NCBI GenBank assembly: GCA_040752025.1
Contig: JBFMFR010000051.1
Span: 1 to 53,250, forward strand
Origin: JBFMFR01 sp040752025
Lineage (GTDB): Bacteria > Chloroflexota > Anaerolineae > Anaerolineales > UBA4823
DNA length: 53,250 bases
Reading direction: 5' to 3'
Shown: positions 25,623-35,206 of the stretch, in pieces
How positions within the stretch are numbered: the first letter of the stretch is position 1
How the letters are laid out: every line of letters starts with the position of its first letter
Notes under the pieces: generated by a model
What the model was told of the DNA's origin: nothing
The model's database searches: none
Seen by the model: the letters and a program-made list of their open reading frames with translations, nothing else
Position numbers and translations under genes: made by a program

Positions 25623-27577
25623 AGGTCTCCATCTGATGGCGACTGCCCACGCCTAAGAATGGGTTGCGCCGCTTCGGGTAGGTCGGTGGGTTGGTGAGCA
25701 TCTGTGGGGCGTGGGCCCTGCGGGCCCATACCTAAACTGATAATCACCTGGGGCAGGCCCCCCTGGGGTGAGCTCAGGTTGCGTTGGATTTCTTCAATCG
25801 TGGTACGCAGGATGGTTTCAATGTCCAACGTCTGGCGCATGCGGCTGGTGGTTTCGGCTGTCAGGCGCTCACGTTGCGCCAGGCGCTGGGCATCCTGGTA
25901 AAGCCGGGCGCTGTCCAAGGCGATGCCAAGCTGTTCACTGATCGTCTGTAACAGCTCGATTTCTGTTTGGCTCCATGAAAGGGAGCCACCTTCGGAGGAG
26001 CCTTCAGGCGATCCTTTTTTAAGTTTGAGCACGCCCACTGGCTGGTTTCGGATGTTGATGGGTACGAAGAGCGCATCTTGATCCTGGGTTGGCCTGGCGG
26101 GCTTCGCTCGCAAAGCCTGGTAAGCGCTTTCGGGCATCTCGGTGGTAATGGGCGTCCCTGTGGGTGAGGGCGTTCCAGCGGAAGCCGCGTGCGCAGGCTG
26201 CCCACCTGGCGCAGGGCGATCGGGTTGGCTTTGGCGGCGATCGTAACGATAAGAGCGGGGCGTTTGGCTCCATTGACCGCTTCGCAGCAGTTCCTGCCAG
26301 CCGCGCTGACCGATTTCGCCATAGGCGCGCTGCATTTCATCCAGCGCTCTCTGGCTCTCCTGGAACAGACGGGCGTTATCGATGGCCAGTGCCACCTGGT
26401 CTGCCAGGGCCTGAAAGGCGCTGATTTCGATTTCACCGAAGGCATCTGGCCGCTGCGATTGCACTGAAAGTGCGCCTAGAATGCGCCCGCGCGAGCGTAG
26501 TGGAATGGCGGCTTCTGAACGGGTTTCGGGCAGGTCGGGTATGGCCAGGCGCACGGCATCTTCGCCGGCGTGCAAGGCCACGCGGGGCTGCGCATTGGCG
26601 ATGCTCCAGCCGATCATGCCTGTGCCCAGGCGGATGCGGTGCCCGCGGGCCACCATAGCCCGGCCGGCCTCGCCGGTTCCGGATCGCAATACAGCCCAGT
26701 CACCCTCCGGATCCAGCAAGAACAAGCCCACGTAATACAGCTCGAACTGCTGCCGGATCAGGTCCACGGTTTGCTGCATCAGCAGTTCGATATCCAGGAT
26801 CGAAGCGGCGGCGTGGCTGACGTCTGCGGAAGCTTGCAGATAACGGCTGCGCTGTTCGAGGGTGTGCGTACGTTGTTCAATCACGGCCTCCAGCGAGGTG
26901 CGCATGCTTTCGAGCTGGCGGTTGGCCTCAAGCTGCGCCTGTTCGTTGTGACGAGCACGCTGCAGCGCCTCGTTCAGGCTCTGTGAGGTGATCGTGATCA
27001 ATCCGGCGCTGGAAAGGAAGGTCAGGCTGACAAAAATCCAGAAGGTAACCGAATCCGCGGCCAGCAATGCGGTCGGCAGCATGCCATTCATCTCGAGCAA
27101 GAGCATCACCAGCCCGGCCAGGGTGCTGAGCACGGCGAACACCACCCCGGCGACGCTGCCCATCAGCAGTCCGGCAGCCAGGACAACCACAGTCAGGACA
27201 GAATTGGCCGTGGCTCCCACGCCGCCGGTGAAGGCGATCGCCATTACCAACAGGGCCCAGGCAACGCTGCACAGGGCCATGGCCGCGGGACGCACCCATC
27301 CCAGGCGCAACATGCCGAAAGCCAGCATTTCGACAATCAGCAGGCCGGTGATGGTGAAAATCCGGATCGGAGCAGCGGAAACGAGCAGGGAGAAGTATGC
27401 CGCGCAGGTGGCCAGCATGAGCAGCAACAGGATCGTGTTGAGCGCCTTGCCTATGCGAGCTTTTTCAGGATCATCGAACTGGGGAGCCTGCATCCAGCCA
27501 GGCAGGCGGGAAGCCCGCGCAGCGTTTTGCGTGATGCGAGTATCCGCAGGGGATTGGGTGCTGGGTTTATCGTTCAT
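25619..27577 (-). CDS. 6TM-GAF sensor without output domain (sensor 6)
   Basis: 652 residues. Six TM helices (about 43-205) form a MASE-like membrane sensor with no large extracytoplasmic domain. A long coiled coil (about 207-260) leads to a full GAF (about 265-420; DLPETRSEAAIPLRSRG). The linker YGEIGQRGWQELL ... YRYD, half-GAF (LFVPINIRNQPVGVLKLKKG ... ISEQLGIALDSARLY) and tail RERLTAETTSRMRQTLD follow. No kinase or cyclase is present. It overlaps sensor 5 by 4 bases. The C-terminus carries a GGGCCC-centred palindrome (25712-25728). The integral 6TM input suggests a membrane-derived or hydrophobic signal, which is inference. Confidence 0.88.
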   Translation of the reverse strand: MNDKPSTQSPADTRITQNAARASRLPGWMQAPQFDDPEKARIGKALNTILLLLMLATCAAYFSLLVSAAPIRIFTITGLLIVEMLAFGMLRLGWVRPAAMALCSVAWALLVMAIAFTGGVGATANSVLTVVVLAAGLLMGSVAGVVFAVLSTLAGLVMLLLEMNGMLPTALLAADSVTFWIFVSLTFLSSAGLITITSQSLNEALQRARHNEQAQLEANRQLESMRTSLEAVIEQRTHTLEQRSRYLQASADVSHAAASILDIELLMQQTVDLIRQQFELYYVGLFLLDPEGDWAVLRSGTGEAGRAMVARGHRIRLGTGMIGWSIANAQPRVALHAGEDAVRLAIPDLPETRSEAAIPLRSRGRILGALSVQSQRPDAFGEIEISAFQALADQVALAIDNARLFQESQRALDEMQRAYGEIGQRGWQELLRSGQWSQTPRSYRYDRRQSQPDRPAPGGQPAHAASAGTPSPTGTPITTEMPESAYQALRAKPARPTQDQDALFVPINIRNQPVGVLKLKKGSPEGSSEGGSLSWSQTEIELLQTISEQLGIALDSARLYQDAQRLAQRERLTAETTSRMRQTLDIETILRTTIEEIQRNLSSPQGGLPQVIISLGMGPQGPRPTDAHQPTDLPEAAQPILRRGQSPSDGDL

Positions 27578-29937
27578 AGCGGCTGTCCACCTGAGACTTC
27601 ATCCTTGGGATGATCATCCCTGGGATGATTATCCCCGGGATTGGCATCCACTGGCTGCTCGGCGATGAAATGCACCTCGGCCTGTTCCAATCCCAGGCGC
27701 TCGGCAATCTCACGTACAGCGGTTTGCAGGACCGTGTTCATGTCGAGTGAGGCGCGCATGCGGCTGGTCACTTCAGCGGCCAACTGCTCACGCTGGGCGC
27801 GCTGTTGAGCCTGGCTGAGCAGGCGTGTGCTTTCCAGGACCAGCGCCAGGCGAGAAGCGGCTTCTTCAACCAGTGAGCGAGTCTCATCCGGTACGCTGTC
27901 GGCATCTAGCTTCAGGTGCAGTACACCGATTACCTGGTCGCGCAGCTTGATGGGCACGGCCAGGTTGGCCCGCTCAGCGTTGGTCGCTTGTCTGGGGGAC
28001 GCCTGCTGGCCACCAGCCTGGGGTTCGAGTGAGGTGCGATGGCTGGCATATAGGGTAGTTTCTCCGCGGCGCAGAGCTTCCTGTGCTTCGGGCGGCAAGG
28101 CAGAACCCTGCGCTCCTAAGGGGATATAAATGGGTTGCACGGCGGACAACTGGTAGCGGTAGCCGATGGGCCTCTGGCCGGATTGCGCCTGGGCAACGTG
28201 CGCCTGCCAGGCCTGGCGGGTGAAGCGCCCGGAGGCCTGTTCGAGGTCTGCAACGCTGCGGTTCAATTGTTGGATCAGGCGAGCGTTCTGGATGGCAATG
28301 GCGAGCTGATCGGCGATGACTTGCAGAACGGTGATGTCTTCTGGCCCGAAAGCCGCTTCCTGAGTGCTTTGGACATCCAGGGCGCCGATGATAACTTCAC
28401 CAGAGCGCAAAGGCAGCGTCATTTCGGAACGCGTTTCAGGCAGTAAGGGGTTCTTGAAATAAACTGCATCCAGTCCAACGTCGGAGGCGATGCGCGCCTC
28501 GCCGCTGGATGTCACGCTGCCCACCATGCCAACCTGCCCTACTCGCAGGCGGAAACCCTGGGAGACGAGTTCTTCTCCAGCCGGCCCGGCGGCAGCCCGG
28601 ATGACCGCGTACTGGCGGCGATCGTCGACCAGGAAGACACTGGCATGATACAAACCGAAGCGCTGGCGGATGAGGTCAACCGCCTGCTCCAGGAGGGTAT
28701 CCGGATCGGTCAGGGTGGTGATCTGGCGAGCTGCATCCGCGGCAACCTCGAGCTGAAGGGAGCGCCGCTGCAATTCCTGAGTGCGCTGGGCAATATTCTC
28801 CTCGAGTGTACCTACCTGGGCCCGCAACTGGTGAGTCATACTGGCAAAGCTGGCCGTGAGCTGCGAGATTTCGTCGGGGATACGGCGCTGGGTGGCTGGC
28901 AGCGAGCGGCTCAGGTCACCCTGGGCGATCTGACCGGCAGCCAGGGTGAGTTCCTGAACTGGCCGGAGGATCTGGCGGGTGATCAATACCAGGGCGGTTC
29001 CACCCAGGGCCAGGCCAGCTAGGCCCAGGGAGATGGATACGATCACCTGGTTGCGCAGTTGGCGGGCTACGTCGCTGCGATCGATGACGATATCGACAAC
29101 TCCCAGGGTGCTGCCGGCGAAGTCGCGCAGTGGCACGCTGAAGAAAGCCAGGTTGGCCGGTGGTTCTTGAGCAGTGACCTGAGAGGCAGTCGCTTCGCCG
29201 GATAGAGCCTGTTGGTAGGCCTCCGCCGCGCCATAGGTTGGACTGGTCATCGTGCTGGCCTGGAGCAGCAGTTCTGGCAGTGGCCCTGGCTGGTTGCCCA
29301 CGCCAAGCTGCAAGCGAGCAGCCTGGATAGCTCGAGCACTGAGCAATATCTGCCAGTCTGCGCCGTATTGGGCCTTTAGACGGGAGAGCAAGGTCTTATC
29401 GGCGCGCAGGCCGTATTCCACGCAGCCAATGTGCTGGTTCTGGTAGCGCATGGGCACAATCCCCACGACCAGCAAACCCTGGGGGGAGAGTTCTATGCCG
29501 CTGACATTGCGGAACTGTGTGTTCGCCGCCAGGATGTTGATACGGATTACATCGGTTGCTTCGCGGGTCAAGTCAGGCTGCGCTGGACTCAAGAACAAGG
29601 CGGAGTCAGGGGTATAGAAATCAAAGACAGGGATGTCGTAAAGCTCTTTCATGCGCAGGTAAGCCGGCAGACTGGTCTCAACCAGAAGTTGGCCTTCTTT
29701 GTTGGCCAGGGCAGACTGGATTTGAGGATTCTGGGAGGTCTGGGTGGCCATGCCGATCGCCAATTCTTCCATGTTCATCAGTTGAGCTTGCAGGGCTTGA
29801 GACAGGCGCTCCAGTTGGCGTTCCTGTTCCAATTGCGCAGAGCGGATCTGGTAGGTGCTGAAATAAGAAACCAGACCGATCAACACGGCAGCAAAGAGCA
29901 ATATCGTGGGCATGAGCAGTTTACGGGCAACGGTCAT
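27574..29937 (-). CDS. dCache_3-like-HAMP-GAF sensor without output domain (sensor 5)
   Basis: 787 residues. TM1 (about 7-30), an extracytoplasmic region (about 31-300) with FDFYTPDSALFLSPAQPD and SPQGLLVVGIVPMRYQNQ resembling the dCache_3 group of chemoreceptor sensors, TM2 (about 302-325), HAMP, coiled coil, and full GAF (about 430-580; NPLLPETRSEMTLPLRSGE). The linker GRFTRQAWQAHV ... YRYQ, half-GAF (LAVPIKLRDQVIGVLHLK ... SRLALVLESTRLL) and tail REQLAAEVTSRMRASLD follow. The C-terminus is encoded by tandem copies of a GGGATGAT/ATCCC repeat (27607-27636). It overlaps sensor 4 by 4 bases. No output domain is present. Confidence 0.9.
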   Translation of the reverse strand: MTVARKLLMPTILLFAAVLIGLVSYFSTYQIRSAQLEQERQLERLSQALQAQLMNMEELAIGMATQTSQNPQIQSALANKEGQLLVETSLPAYLRMKELYDIPVFDFYTPDSALFLSPAQPDLTREATDVIRINILAANTQFRNVSGIELSPQGLLVVGIVPMRYQNQHIGCVEYGLRADKTLLSRLKAQYGADWQILLSARAIQAARLQLGVGNQPGPLPELLLQASTMTSPTYGAAEAYQQALSGEATASQVTAQEPPANLAFFSVPLRDFAGSTLGVVDIVIDRSDVARQLRNQVIVSISLGLAGLALGGTALVLITRQILRPVQELTLAAGQIAQGDLSRSLPATQRRIPDEISQLTASFASMTHQLRAQVGTLEENIAQRTQELQRRSLQLEVAADAARQITTLTDPDTLLEQAVDLIRQRFGLYHASVFLVDDRRQYAVIRAAAGPAGEELVSQGFRLRVGQVGMVGSVTSSGEARIASDVGLDAVYFKNPLLPETRSEMTLPLRSGEVIIGALDVQSTQEAAFGPEDITVLQVIADQLAIAIQNARLIQQLNRSVADLEQASGRFTRQAWQAHVAQAQSGQRPIGYRYQLSAVQPIYIPLGAQGSALPPEAQEALRRGETTLYASHRTSLEPQAGGQQASPRQATNAERANLAVPIKLRDQVIGVLHLKLDADSVPDETRSLVEEAASRLALVLESTRLLSQAQQRAQREQLAAEVTSRMRASLDMNTVLQTAVREIAERLGLEQAEVHFIAEQPVDANPGDNHPRDDHPKDEVSGGQPL
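27607..27636. repeat. tandem GGGATGAT-ATCCC palindromes at the 3' end of sensor 5 gene
   Basis: GGGATGATCATCCC (27607-27620, a perfect 14-base palindrome) is followed directly by a near-copy, TGGGATGATTATCCCC. They encode the His/Asp/Pro-rich tail of sensor 5 immediately before the start of sensor 6. Confidence 0.75.
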
Positions 29938-31928
29938 GAGTTGGCCTCCTGCGGTGAGAGCGCCCGCTGCGCTCCTGTCTCCTGCTCGTCGCCCTCGGCG
30001 ATTTCCGGGCTCAGGTAAATGGAGGCTTCTAGAATGGAAGGAAGCTGACCCAATTCGATCGCCGCGGTTTGCAGCACGCCTTCCGTATCCAGAGAGCGCA
30101 CCAGGCTGGCTGTCAGGCGGTTCAGGTTCTGCTCGCGCTGGGCACGCGCCTGGGCTTCATTAAAGAGCCGGGCGCTTTCTAATACCTGGCTGAGGCGCTG
30201 GCTTAGGTTAGCGAGCAATTGTATGTCTGCCGCCGGCAGTTGTCCCGACTGCCCCCACACCTGCAAACTGCCAACCTGCTCGCCGCGCAATTCGAGTGGG
30301 AAAAGGGCCGGCAGGGGGGCGGTGGATGAGTGCGGCCGTTCCTCCTCGCCAACGTTGGATGCACTCCCGACTTCGAGTGGACGGGTATGCATGCCATCGA
30401 ACTCGTAACCAACAAAGGGGCTGGTCTGGGTAAAACGCTCCCATACCTGGCGGCTGTAACCCGCGTAGAGTTGTTCCACCTGCCTCAAATTGAATTGCAA
30501 TTCCTGGAACAGGCGAGCGCTCTCGATGGCGGTTGCTAATTGATCAGCGATGATTTGTAGCACGGTCAGGCTCTGCTCGTCAAAGGCTTGCGGCTCCTGG
30601 CTTTGTACATCCAGGGCGCCAGTGACGCGTTCGCCAACCTTGAGCGGCAGCACCGCCTCTGCACGTGTGTGCGGCAGCAGGGGGTTTTTGAAGTGGGCAG
30701 CATCCTGATCTACGTTGGATGCGATGCGCGCTTCGCCGCTTTGGGCAGCATAGCCTACCAGGCCGGTTTCACCGATCTTCAATTTGTGCCCCCGCCGCAG
30801 CAGTTCTGCGCCCGCCTGTCCGGTAGCCGAACGGAGTATGGCGTAATCGTTGTTTTCATCCACAAGGAAGATGCCTGCGTGGTAGAAACCAAAGCGCTCA
30901 CGGATCAGGTTGACGGCGTGCTCCAGCAAGGTCTCCAGGTTGCGATTGATGGTGATGTCGCGTGCCACCTGGGCAGCCACTTCCATCTGGTTGGTGCGCT
31001 GCTGAAGTTCAGCCGTGCGTTCGACCACGCGCTGTTCGAGCGTTTCGTAAGATAGGTTCAACCTTTCAGTCATCGTGTTGAAGGCCCGCGCTAAATCGCC
31101 GATTTCATCCTGACGCTCCAGGGCCGTGAATGCATCCCCGGAGAGGCGAGCTTCGCCCAGGCGACCTGCTTCTGTGGTGCTCGTAGCGGCAGCCGCGATA
31201 CGCTGTGCACGTTCGATCAATTGAGTAATGGGCTGGACGATATCCCTGACCAGGCTCGCCGCTGTGAATGGCAGGAAAAACAGGGTCAGCACTGCGGCAA
31301 TACCCCAGAAGATGCGCGTGGCCTGTTGTGAGCGTTGCGTGGCTTGTGAAGCTGCGGCAATATCGGCCTGGATATTTTGCCCCAATTCATCCAGGAGCTT
31401 TTCCAGGCGGCGCTGCAGCTCAGCCAGGCGCGTTTGCCGCAGGGTCAGAGCGCTGCCCCAGCGTCCGGAAGTGGCGTAGGTCGAAAACTCCTCCAACAAT
31501 CCGCTCATCTCCTGGCTGACCAGGCGCAGCTCGGCCAATATTTCCTGGTTAACAGCCATGCTCTCAGAAGTCAGACCCATAGATTGCTCTGAGAGCGATT
31601 GCAGGCTTTGGTTAAAATCGGTCTCGGCCTGCTGCAACTGGCTCCTCAGGCTGCTGGTGGAGCGCGTCAACAGCAGGCTGTCGATGGTTTCCACCAGGCG
31701 GTTCCACTGAAATTGCAATTGGGTGGCGCTCTGGCTCAGCTCGGCGCTCTGTTGGATCGTATTCACGCTGTTTTGCAGGTTGCTGGTGTACCAGTAACCA
31801 CCTGCCAGGGCAGAAGCTACCAGCAGGAAGATCGCCAGGGCAGAGATGGCCATGCGCCGCGCCAGGCTCTGGCGATGCGTGGGAGGGAAAACCAGATTGT
31901 GTGTTTGCTCTCTGGGGGCGCGTCTCAT
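29934..31928 (-). CDS. four-helix-bundle-HAMP-GAF sensor without output domain (sensor 4)
   Basis: 664 residues. TM1 (about 28-48) and TM2 (about 207-230) enclose a helical, Gln/Ser/Leu-rich region of about 155 residues typical of four-helix-bundle (4HB_MCP/CHASE3-like) ligand sensors. HAMP (about 231-300), coiled coil LEQRVVERTAELQ, and full GAF (about 335-490; NPLLPHTRAEAVLPLKVGE) follow. The linker YAGYSRQVWERF ... YEFD, a weak half-GAF (LFPLELRGEQVGSLQV) and tail REQNLNRLTASLVRSLD complete the protein. The ATG follows GAGAGG by 6 bases and overlaps the sensor 3 stop as ATGA. No output domain is present. It brings a different input class from its Cache neighbours. Confidence 0.9.
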   Translation of the reverse strand: MRRAPREQTHNLVFPPTHRQSLARRMAISALAIFLLVASALAGGYWYTSNLQNSVNTIQQSAELSQSATQLQFQWNRLVETIDSLLLTRSTSSLRSQLQQAETDFNQSLQSLSEQSMGLTSESMAVNQEILAELRLVSQEMSGLLEEFSTYATSGRWGSALTLRQTRLAELQRRLEKLLDELGQNIQADIAAASQATQRSQQATRIFWGIAAVLTLFFLPFTAASLVRDIVQPITQLIERAQRIAAAATSTTEAGRLGEARLSGDAFTALERQDEIGDLARAFNTMTERLNLSYETLEQRVVERTAELQQRTNQMEVAAQVARDITINRNLETLLEHAVNLIRERFGFYHAGIFLVDENNDYAILRSATGQAGAELLRRGHKLKIGETGLVGYAAQSGEARIASNVDQDAAHFKNPLLPHTRAEAVLPLKVGERVTGALDVQSQEPQAFDEQSLTVLQIIADQLATAIESARLFQELQFNLRQVEQLYAGYSRQVWERFTQTSPFVGYEFDGMHTRPLEVGSASNVGEEERPHSSTAPLPALFPLELRGEQVGSLQVWGQSGQLPAADIQLLANLSQRLSQVLESARLFNEAQARAQREQNLNRLTASLVRSLDTEGVLQTAAIELGQLPSILEASIYLSPEIAEGDEQETGAQRALSPQEANS

Positions 31929-34900
31929 AGAACACCTCTCGGATTCAATCTGCTCCCATTGCCTGCCTTGGGGTTGCGCTCTTGATCTTGTAGCGAAGCT
32001 GGTTGATCAGCCTGGCTATCACTGGCAGATTGCATCGGGTGTGAGCCCAGGCGTAACTGAACTTTGGAGGCGCCTATGGAATAACCAATTTCTTGCACGA
32101 CAATCTGTAACACGGTTTCCAAATCCAGGGAGCTTTGGGCTTTGCTCAATACTTGATTGATGAGCGCCTCCTGGCTGGCGCTTTGCTGAATTTCTTCCAA
32201 CAGGCGGGCGTTTTCGAGCGCCAGGGCCAGTTGCGCCAGGGTTTGCTGCGCCAGGTTTATCTCCTCCTGGCTCCAGGTGGAAGTGTCGTCATGCTCGGAA
32301 CTCACCAACGCTCTATCAGAGCGTCCTTCACCACTCCCAGGCTGTTTCTGCAGTACCAGTTTGCCCAGGTGTTGCCCGCGCAACTCTATAGGTAATTCCA
32401 GCCGGGTGCAATCCGCCGTGCCGGGCTGCATGCTGGTGGAAGCGGCGTCCGTTTCTGCGGGGCGGATGCTGCCGCCATCGTATTTGAAGGCGATGGTACG
32501 GCCTGCCAGGCGCTCTTTCCAGCGCTGCCGCACCTGTTGTCCGTAGCTGCGCTCCAACTCGCGCATGGCAGCCTGGCTTTGCTCCAACAGGCGCAGGTTA
32601 TCGATGGCTACGGCCAACTGGTCAGCCAGCACGAGCATGATTTCAATATCTTCATCACCAAAGGCAGCTTCCTGGATGGATTGTACATCCAGCACACCAA
32701 TGACACGGCCACGAGCCCGTAGCGGGATAGCCATTTCCGAGCGCGTTTCGGGAAGATCGGGGTTGTTGAAGAAAACGGCATCTGCGCCTACATCCAAAGC
32801 GATGCGTGGTTGGCCTGTGGCCGCCACGAAGCCCACGATTCCCGTTTCACCTACTTTTAGCCGGTGGTTGCGGGCCAGCATGCGCTTGCCGCCTGGGGAT
32901 GAGGCAGCTTGCAGCACAGCATAAGAACCCAGAATTGGAACAGTGCTATAGGAAGATCTGGCACCGCCCAGGGCTGTGCCAGGCTCTCCTGGAGCGCCAC
33001 TGGTTTGGTCCCCTGCAGATTGGCTGGGGACCTCAGCACCGCCGCCGAACGAAGTCGGTGAGCCAGCGCCACTGGTTGAGATCAAGAAAATCCCGGTGTG
33101 ATAGTGTCCAAAGCGTTCAGTGATGAGCTGAACCACGTTTTGCAGCAATTCATCCAGGTGACGGGCGGCGCTGGCTTGGCGAGCGACCTCGGCAGCTACC
33201 TGAATCTGTGAAGCACGGCGCTCCAGACTCTCAGTACGTTCTGCCACACCGCGTTCCAAACCAGTAATCAATTGCCTGAGCTGACTGGTCATGCTGTTGA
33301 AGGCGTGCCCCAGCAGGCCCAACTCGTCATCGCCCTCCAGCACGGGGGGCTGGTCGATTTCCCCGGCAGCAATGGTGGCCGCGGCGACGGTCAACCTGCG
33401 AACTGGCAGCAAGGATTGGTAGATGCTCACCCAGGTCAGGACTAACAGCAGAGCTACGCCGATGCCCAGCACGATCCAGGAGATGCGCCGGTAATCCTGG
33501 ATCGGCGCCAGCAACTGGCTTTGTGGGATTTGTACGATGATGCCCCACCCGTTCGGCATCTGGCTGAGATGCGATTGCCAGTTTTGTTGACTGTCATCTA
33601 CGAAGTCGAAATGCCCCCCCCCGTGGGGCTCGCTCGAGCCGCTGGCCTGGCGCAGGGCAACTACCGGAGGGTAGTTGCTCAGGTCTTGCAGGGAAAAATT
33701 CTGGCGCTGTTCGGGCTTGTTCCAGGTGGAGTGGGCTACCAGCCGGTTCTGATCGTCGACCACATATGCGATGCCCTGGGTGCCCAGGGGCAGGCCTTGA
33801 AGTTGGGCGTTGATTTGCGCCAGGCTGCTGGCCAGCAGCACGACCCCGCTGGTCTCTCCCTGCTCGTTTTGAATCGGGGCTGCCAGGAGCAGATCGGGCA
33901 GCCAGATATCGCGCTGGATGAGCGGCTGGTAAGTGACCGTTTGCCCGCCTATGACAGCCTGGAACCAATTTTGATCGGTAACGGCTGAGCCAACTGTGCT
34001 GCTAATGCCTGGGCGAGTGCTGCGACCAGCGGCAACGACGCGCCCCTGTTCATCCAGGGTAATTGCCATATAGGCGTTGGGGAGGGCAGCGAGGATGGCA
34101 TCCAGGGGGGACTGCTGCTGCCCGGCCTGCATGCTGCGAATGGTATCTAATCCGGCCAGGCTCTTTGCAAGGTCTTCTTGGCTCTTCAACCACGACCAGG
34201 ATGAATCATACACGGATTGGTTCAGAGTCGCCAGGCTTTGATTGGCGTCGTTTTGTAATTCTTTACGGGCCTGGTCGGTCAGGAAAAGGCCCATGCCAGC
34301 CAATAGCGGCAGGGCGATCGCCAGCGCCAGCCAGGTGAGGCGCACTTGCAGACTATCTTGAGGGCGATCCTGTGGGGTGAAAATGGCGTAATCACTCATC
34401 GCCCGGAAAATCGCGTAAGAATAAAACAATACAAACAGCAGGTTTCCCATCAGGAACGGGATGGGTTGGATCACATCCAGGAAGGGCTGACCTGCGCCTG
34501 CGGATACCAGGTTGGCGATGAACAAGATCCTGGCCAATCGCCGTGCGATGGGGGTGATGTTGCGGTCGAACAGGCTCAAATACAACAGCACCAGCAAGTT
34601 GCTAATGCCCAAGATGGCGAAGTAGAGAATTACCAGGTAGGTGCTCAAAATCCCCTGTGTATAGGAAGCTTGCGCCAGATACCCCCTGGCATAGTCGGCT
34701 GGTGGGCCGCTGAACCACAGTGGGCCACCAGCGCCTGATGGAGTGATGCCCAGTAGAGGCGCCAGCCAGGCATCGAACAGGACGAGCGCCACGGGCAAGA
34801 GCACTGCCAGCCACAGAAAGCGCAAGATCCAAAGCGCCCAGGCTGGTTGCTTGTGTTCCTGGTTGTGCGGCGCGGGCTGCGCCGCCTGGGGCTGCGATCC

Positions 34901-35206
34901 GAATATTTCTGGCTTTAGCAGGGTCAGGGAGGCGAGCAGCAGCACGGCCTGGATGTTCGGAATGGTGATCGCCAGCAGAACAGTTGGCAGACGGGCCTGG
35001 TCGGCGTTTTGCGCGCCGGTCAGAGTGCCCAGGGCGAAGGTGTTAATTGCCAGTATTGCCAGGAAGAGGCTGACCATGCGGTGAGCGCTGTTTTGCCTGT
35101 TCAGTCCCAATACGTACAAGGAAAGGATCAGTTGAATCAGAGCCAGCAACCAGGCGATGAGCTGTAGTGTTTCGATCAGGTTCGGGCTTAGCGCGCTTGA
35201 CATCAC
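31925..35206 (-). CDS. 7TM-Cache-HAMP-GAF sensor without output domain (sensor 3)
   Basis: 1093 residues, the largest sensor. The N-terminal part (about 1-285) has about seven TM helices of the histidine-kinase 7TM type. An eighth helix (about 290-310) leads into a double-Cache-like domain (about 311-570; AYMAITLDEQGRVVAAGRST, GTQGIAYVVDDQNRLV), a TM (about 575-600), HAMP and coiled coil. The full GAF (about 675-905) has a 50-residue Gly/Ser insertion that contains a GAACGAAGTC repeat. The linker YGQQVRQRWKERL ... FKYD, half-GAF and tail SQEALINQVLSKAQSSLD follow. The GTG at 35206 lies 7 bases after GGAGG; an in-frame ATG at 35203 is an alternative. The combined 7TM plus Cache input is unusual. 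No output domain is present. Confidence 0.88.
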   Translation of the reverse strand: MMSSALSPNLIETLQLIAWLLALIQLILSLYVLGLNRQNSAHRMVSLFLAILAINTFALGTLTGAQNADQARLPTVLLAITIPNIQAVLLLASLTLLKPEIFGSQPQAAQPAPHNQEHKQPAWALWILRFLWLAVLLPVALVLFDAWLAPLLGITPSGAGGPLWFSGPPADYARGYLAQASYTQGILSTYLVILYFAILGISNLLVLLYLSLFDRNITPIARRLARILFIANLVSAGAGQPFLDVIQPIPFLMGNLLFVLFYSYAIFRAMSDYAIFTPQDRPQDSLQVRLTWLALAIALPLLAGMGLFLTDQARKELQNDANQSLATLNQSVYDSSWSWLKSQEDLAKSLAGLDTIRSMQAGQQQSPLDAILAALPNAYMAITLDEQGRVVAAGRSTRPGISSTVGSAVTDQNWFQAVIGGQTVTYQPLIQRDIWLPDLLLAAPIQNEQGETSGVVLLASSLAQINAQLQGLPLGTQGIAYVVDDQNRLVAHSTWNKPEQRQNFSLQDLSNYPPVVALRQASGSSEPHGGGHFDFVDDSQQNWQSHLSQMPNGWGIIVQIPQSQLLAPIQDYRRISWIVLGIGVALLLVLTWVSIYQSLLPVRRLTVAAATIAAGEIDQPPVLEGDDELGLLGHAFNSMTSQLRQLITGLERGVAERTESLERRASQIQVAAEVARQASAARHLDELLQNVVQLITERFGHYHTGIFLISTSGAGSPTSFGGGAEVPSQSAGDQTSGAPGEPGTALGGARSSYSTVPILGSYAVLQAASSPGGKRMLARNHRLKVGETGIVGFVAATGQPRIALDVGADAVFFNNPDLPETRSEMAIPLRARGRVIGVLDVQSIQEAAFGDEDIEIMLVLADQLAVAIDNLRLLEQSQAAMRELERSYGQQVRQRWKERLAGRTIAFKYDGGSIRPAETDAASTSMQPGTADCTRLELPIELRGQHLGKLVLQKQPGSGEGRSDRALVSSEHDDTSTWSQEEINLAQQTLAQLALALENARLLEEIQQSASQEALINQVLSKAQSSLDLETVLQIVVQEIGYSIGASKVQLRLGSHPMQSASDSQADQPASLQDQERNPKAGNGSRLNPRGVL

